This document shows, one piece after another, positions 4,851 to 5,656 of a DNA stretch of 5,656 nucleotides; position 1 is the stretch's first letter, and each line of letters begins with the position of its first letter. The notes under the pieces are model-generated. The model did no database searches, was not told the origin of the DNA, and saw only the letters and a program-made list of their open reading frames with translations. The stretch comes from Bacteroidales bacterium (GTDB taxonomy: Bacteria > Bacteroidota > Bacteroidia > Bacteroidales > Paludibacteraceae): positions 1 to 5,656 of the forward strand of contig CAAFXN010000210.1 of the NCBI GenBank assembly GCA_900766775.1. The letters run 5' to 3'. Made by a program: the position numbers and the translations under genes.

Positions 4851-5656
4851 CTACCAGAAACTATGGAAGGGGAAAGGAATGTCGTATTTTTGTAGGTTTA
4901 GGGTATGACGCTCGCTATGGTCAATAGCGGAAGCGTACTGATGAGAAGTGAACTGCTGCGCCTTGTGGGAGACCCTCTCCGGCTCCCCCTTAAAGGGGGA
5001 GGGATTCGATACCGAGGAGCGATTGCGGTTAGAGCGGGTGAGGTCGGCGTAGCGGCGGGCAGAGACGCGGTAGGTGATGATGGCGTCGGTGAGGTCGTTC
5101 TGCGTCTTGAGGAGCGTGGTCTGTGCGGTGAGGAGGTCGGTGAGCGTCGCCATGCCGGCTTGGTAGTTCGCCTGCATGAGTTGGTAATTCTGCTGCGCTT
5201 TCAGCAAGACCTGCTCCTGCTCCGCCACCAGCAATATGGATTGCTCCAGTTGGTCGCAGACCTGCTGCGTGCGGAGGTCAAGCATCTCGGACAAGTGCTC
5301 CTGCTCTATCTTCGCCTGCTCCACCGCCAGCGAGTGTTCCTTGAGTTTGTGCCCCGTATCCCACCACTCGGTGAGCGGCACTTTCACACTGACGAAGACC
5401 TGTCCGTTGCCCGTCTTGCTGCCGAAATCATCGCGGAGTATGTCGGCTTGGAACTTACCATAACTGTAGTTCGCCCCTATCGCCACCTGCGGCAGAGCAT
5501 CCGCCAGCACCATGCGTTTCTGCAGTTGTGCCGCCTTGACTTGCAGGGCAAGGAGGTCGTGCTCGGGGGACGACCCACCCCGTCCCTCCCTACAAAGGGA
5601 GGGGGAGAGGGGACCCACCCCGTCCCTCCCTACAAGGGAGGGGGAGAGATTAGTAT
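4851..5656 (-). CDS. TolC-family outer-membrane efflux protein, C-terminal part, repeat-invaded
   Basis: TolC-type proteins form the outer-membrane and periplasmic channel of tripartite efflux pumps or type I secretion. The clearly homologous part is encoded at about 5034-5567. It runs from PEHDLLALQVKAAQLQ through a beta-strand stretch (ALPQVAIGANYSYGKF, then VFVSVKVPLTEWWDTGHKLKE) and long amphipathic helices to NYQAGMATLTDLLTAQTTLL and YRVSARRYADLTR, the usual end of the second repeat. This is about 178 residues, under half of a normal protein of about 400-450. Upstream, the frame runs through two tandem palindromic repeats and stays open to the window edge; GTG 5618 lies inside a repeat and is a poor start. 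Downstream of YADLTR the frame enters a third palindrome, then continues about 60 residues of unfamiliar sequence (ending FPFHSFW) to TAG 4851. It may be the intact C-terminus of a gene entering from the right, or a decayed gene. Confidence 0.8.
   Translation of the reverse strand, partial: TNLSPSLVGRDGVGPLSPSLCREGRGGSSPEHDLLALQVKAAQLQKRMVLADALPQVAIGANYSYGKFQADILRDDFGSKTGNGQVFVSVKVPLTEWWDTGHKLKEHSLAVEQAKIEQEHLSEMLDLRTQQVCDQLEQSILLVAEQEQVLLKAQQNYQLMQANYQAGMATLTDLLTAQTTLLKTQNDLTDAIITYRVSARRYADLTRSNRNRSSVSNPSPFKGEPERVSHKAQQFTSHQYASAIDHSERHTLNLQKYDIPFPFHSFW
4971..5003. repeat. GC-rich palindromic repeat within the TolC frame (3' end)
   Basis: CTCCCCCTT (4983-4991) and AAGGGGGAG (4993-5001) form a near-perfect palindrome, preceded by GACCCTCTCC. 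The element resembles the palindromes at 5572-5648 in its C-rich/G-rich arms and in the CCCTCTCC flank, but it is shorter. It begins just past the last recognisable TolC residues and is read as NPSPFKGEPERVS. Confidence 0.65.
5572..5648. repeat. Tandem 40-bp palindromic repeat at the window's right end
   Basis: Two adjacent copies begin GACCCACCCCGTCCCTCCCT, at 5572 and 5612. Each carries a hairpin: 5584-5591 with 5596-5603 (loop ACAA), and 5624-5631 with 5635-5642 (loop ACA, one A fewer). The arms are CCCTCCCT and AGGGAGGG, followed by GGGAGAG. They lie inside or at the edge of the TolC reading frame and 8 bases from the window end. GC-rich palindromes of this look are common between genes in Bacteroidetes, so this is likely a dispersed element. 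Confidence 0.8.

Noticed and set aside
4885..4892. TATTTTTG as a Bacteroidetes -7 promoter box on the plus strand
   Set aside because: There is no TTTG-type -33 box at the right distance and no plus-strand gene follows; AT-rich chance matches to this short motif are common.

Overview
The window looks like a short metagenomic contig or contig end from a member of the Bacteroidales (Bacteroidetes). This placement is an inference. It rests on the protein flavour of the nqr genes, on intergenic palindromes built from AGTTTCA/GGTTTCA-type units and CCCTCCCT/AGGGAGGG hairpins of a kind familiar from that group, and on a TolC-type efflux gene lying next to the nqr operon. Base composition is moderate to GC-rich. 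The first 21 bases are not genomic: they match the 3' end of the Illumina TruSeq read-2 adapter. The other end stops inside a tandem palindromic repeat, which is a typical place for an assembly to break.

Layout, left to right. Positions 22-4146 (+ strand) hold the distal part of a sodium-pumping NADH:quinone oxidoreductase operon: nqrB (5' end missing), nqrC, nqrD, nqrE and nqrF. Gaps are 1 to 19 bases, with clear Shine-Dalgarno sequences. Positions 4147-4638 are non-coding and unusually rich in hairpins and short repeats: a 23-bp hairpin terminator after nqrF, three 8-bp tandem repeats, a 28-bp direct repeat in two copies 105 bp apart, three 11-bp tandem repeats, and a terminator-like hairpin facing the other way. 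Positions 4639-4773 (- strand) encode a 44-residue single-pass membrane protein that looks genuine. From 4851 to the right edge (- strand) lies the C-terminal half of a TolC-family outer-membrane efflux protein, bordered on both sides by GC-rich palindromic repeats that its reading frame runs through.

How the genes work together: NqrF oxidises NADH and passes electrons through its FAD and [2Fe-2S] cluster to an iron-sulfur site between NqrD and NqrE, then to covalent FMN in NqrC, to covalent FMN in NqrB, and on to quinone, coupled to Na+ export. The cofactor-binding residues of this chain are visible in the window: four Cys in NqrF, two each in NqrD and NqrE, and SGAT flavinylation motifs in NqrC and NqrB.

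The most notable point is NqrC. It has a rubrerythrin-type rubredoxin-like Cys4 module fused exactly in front of the normal NqrC start, where the usual initiator Met is now Leu (CTG). It also has a six-cysteine tail after the FMN domain. This would place an extra iron (or zinc) site on the cytoplasmic side of the pump and a thiol-rich segment on the periplasmic side.
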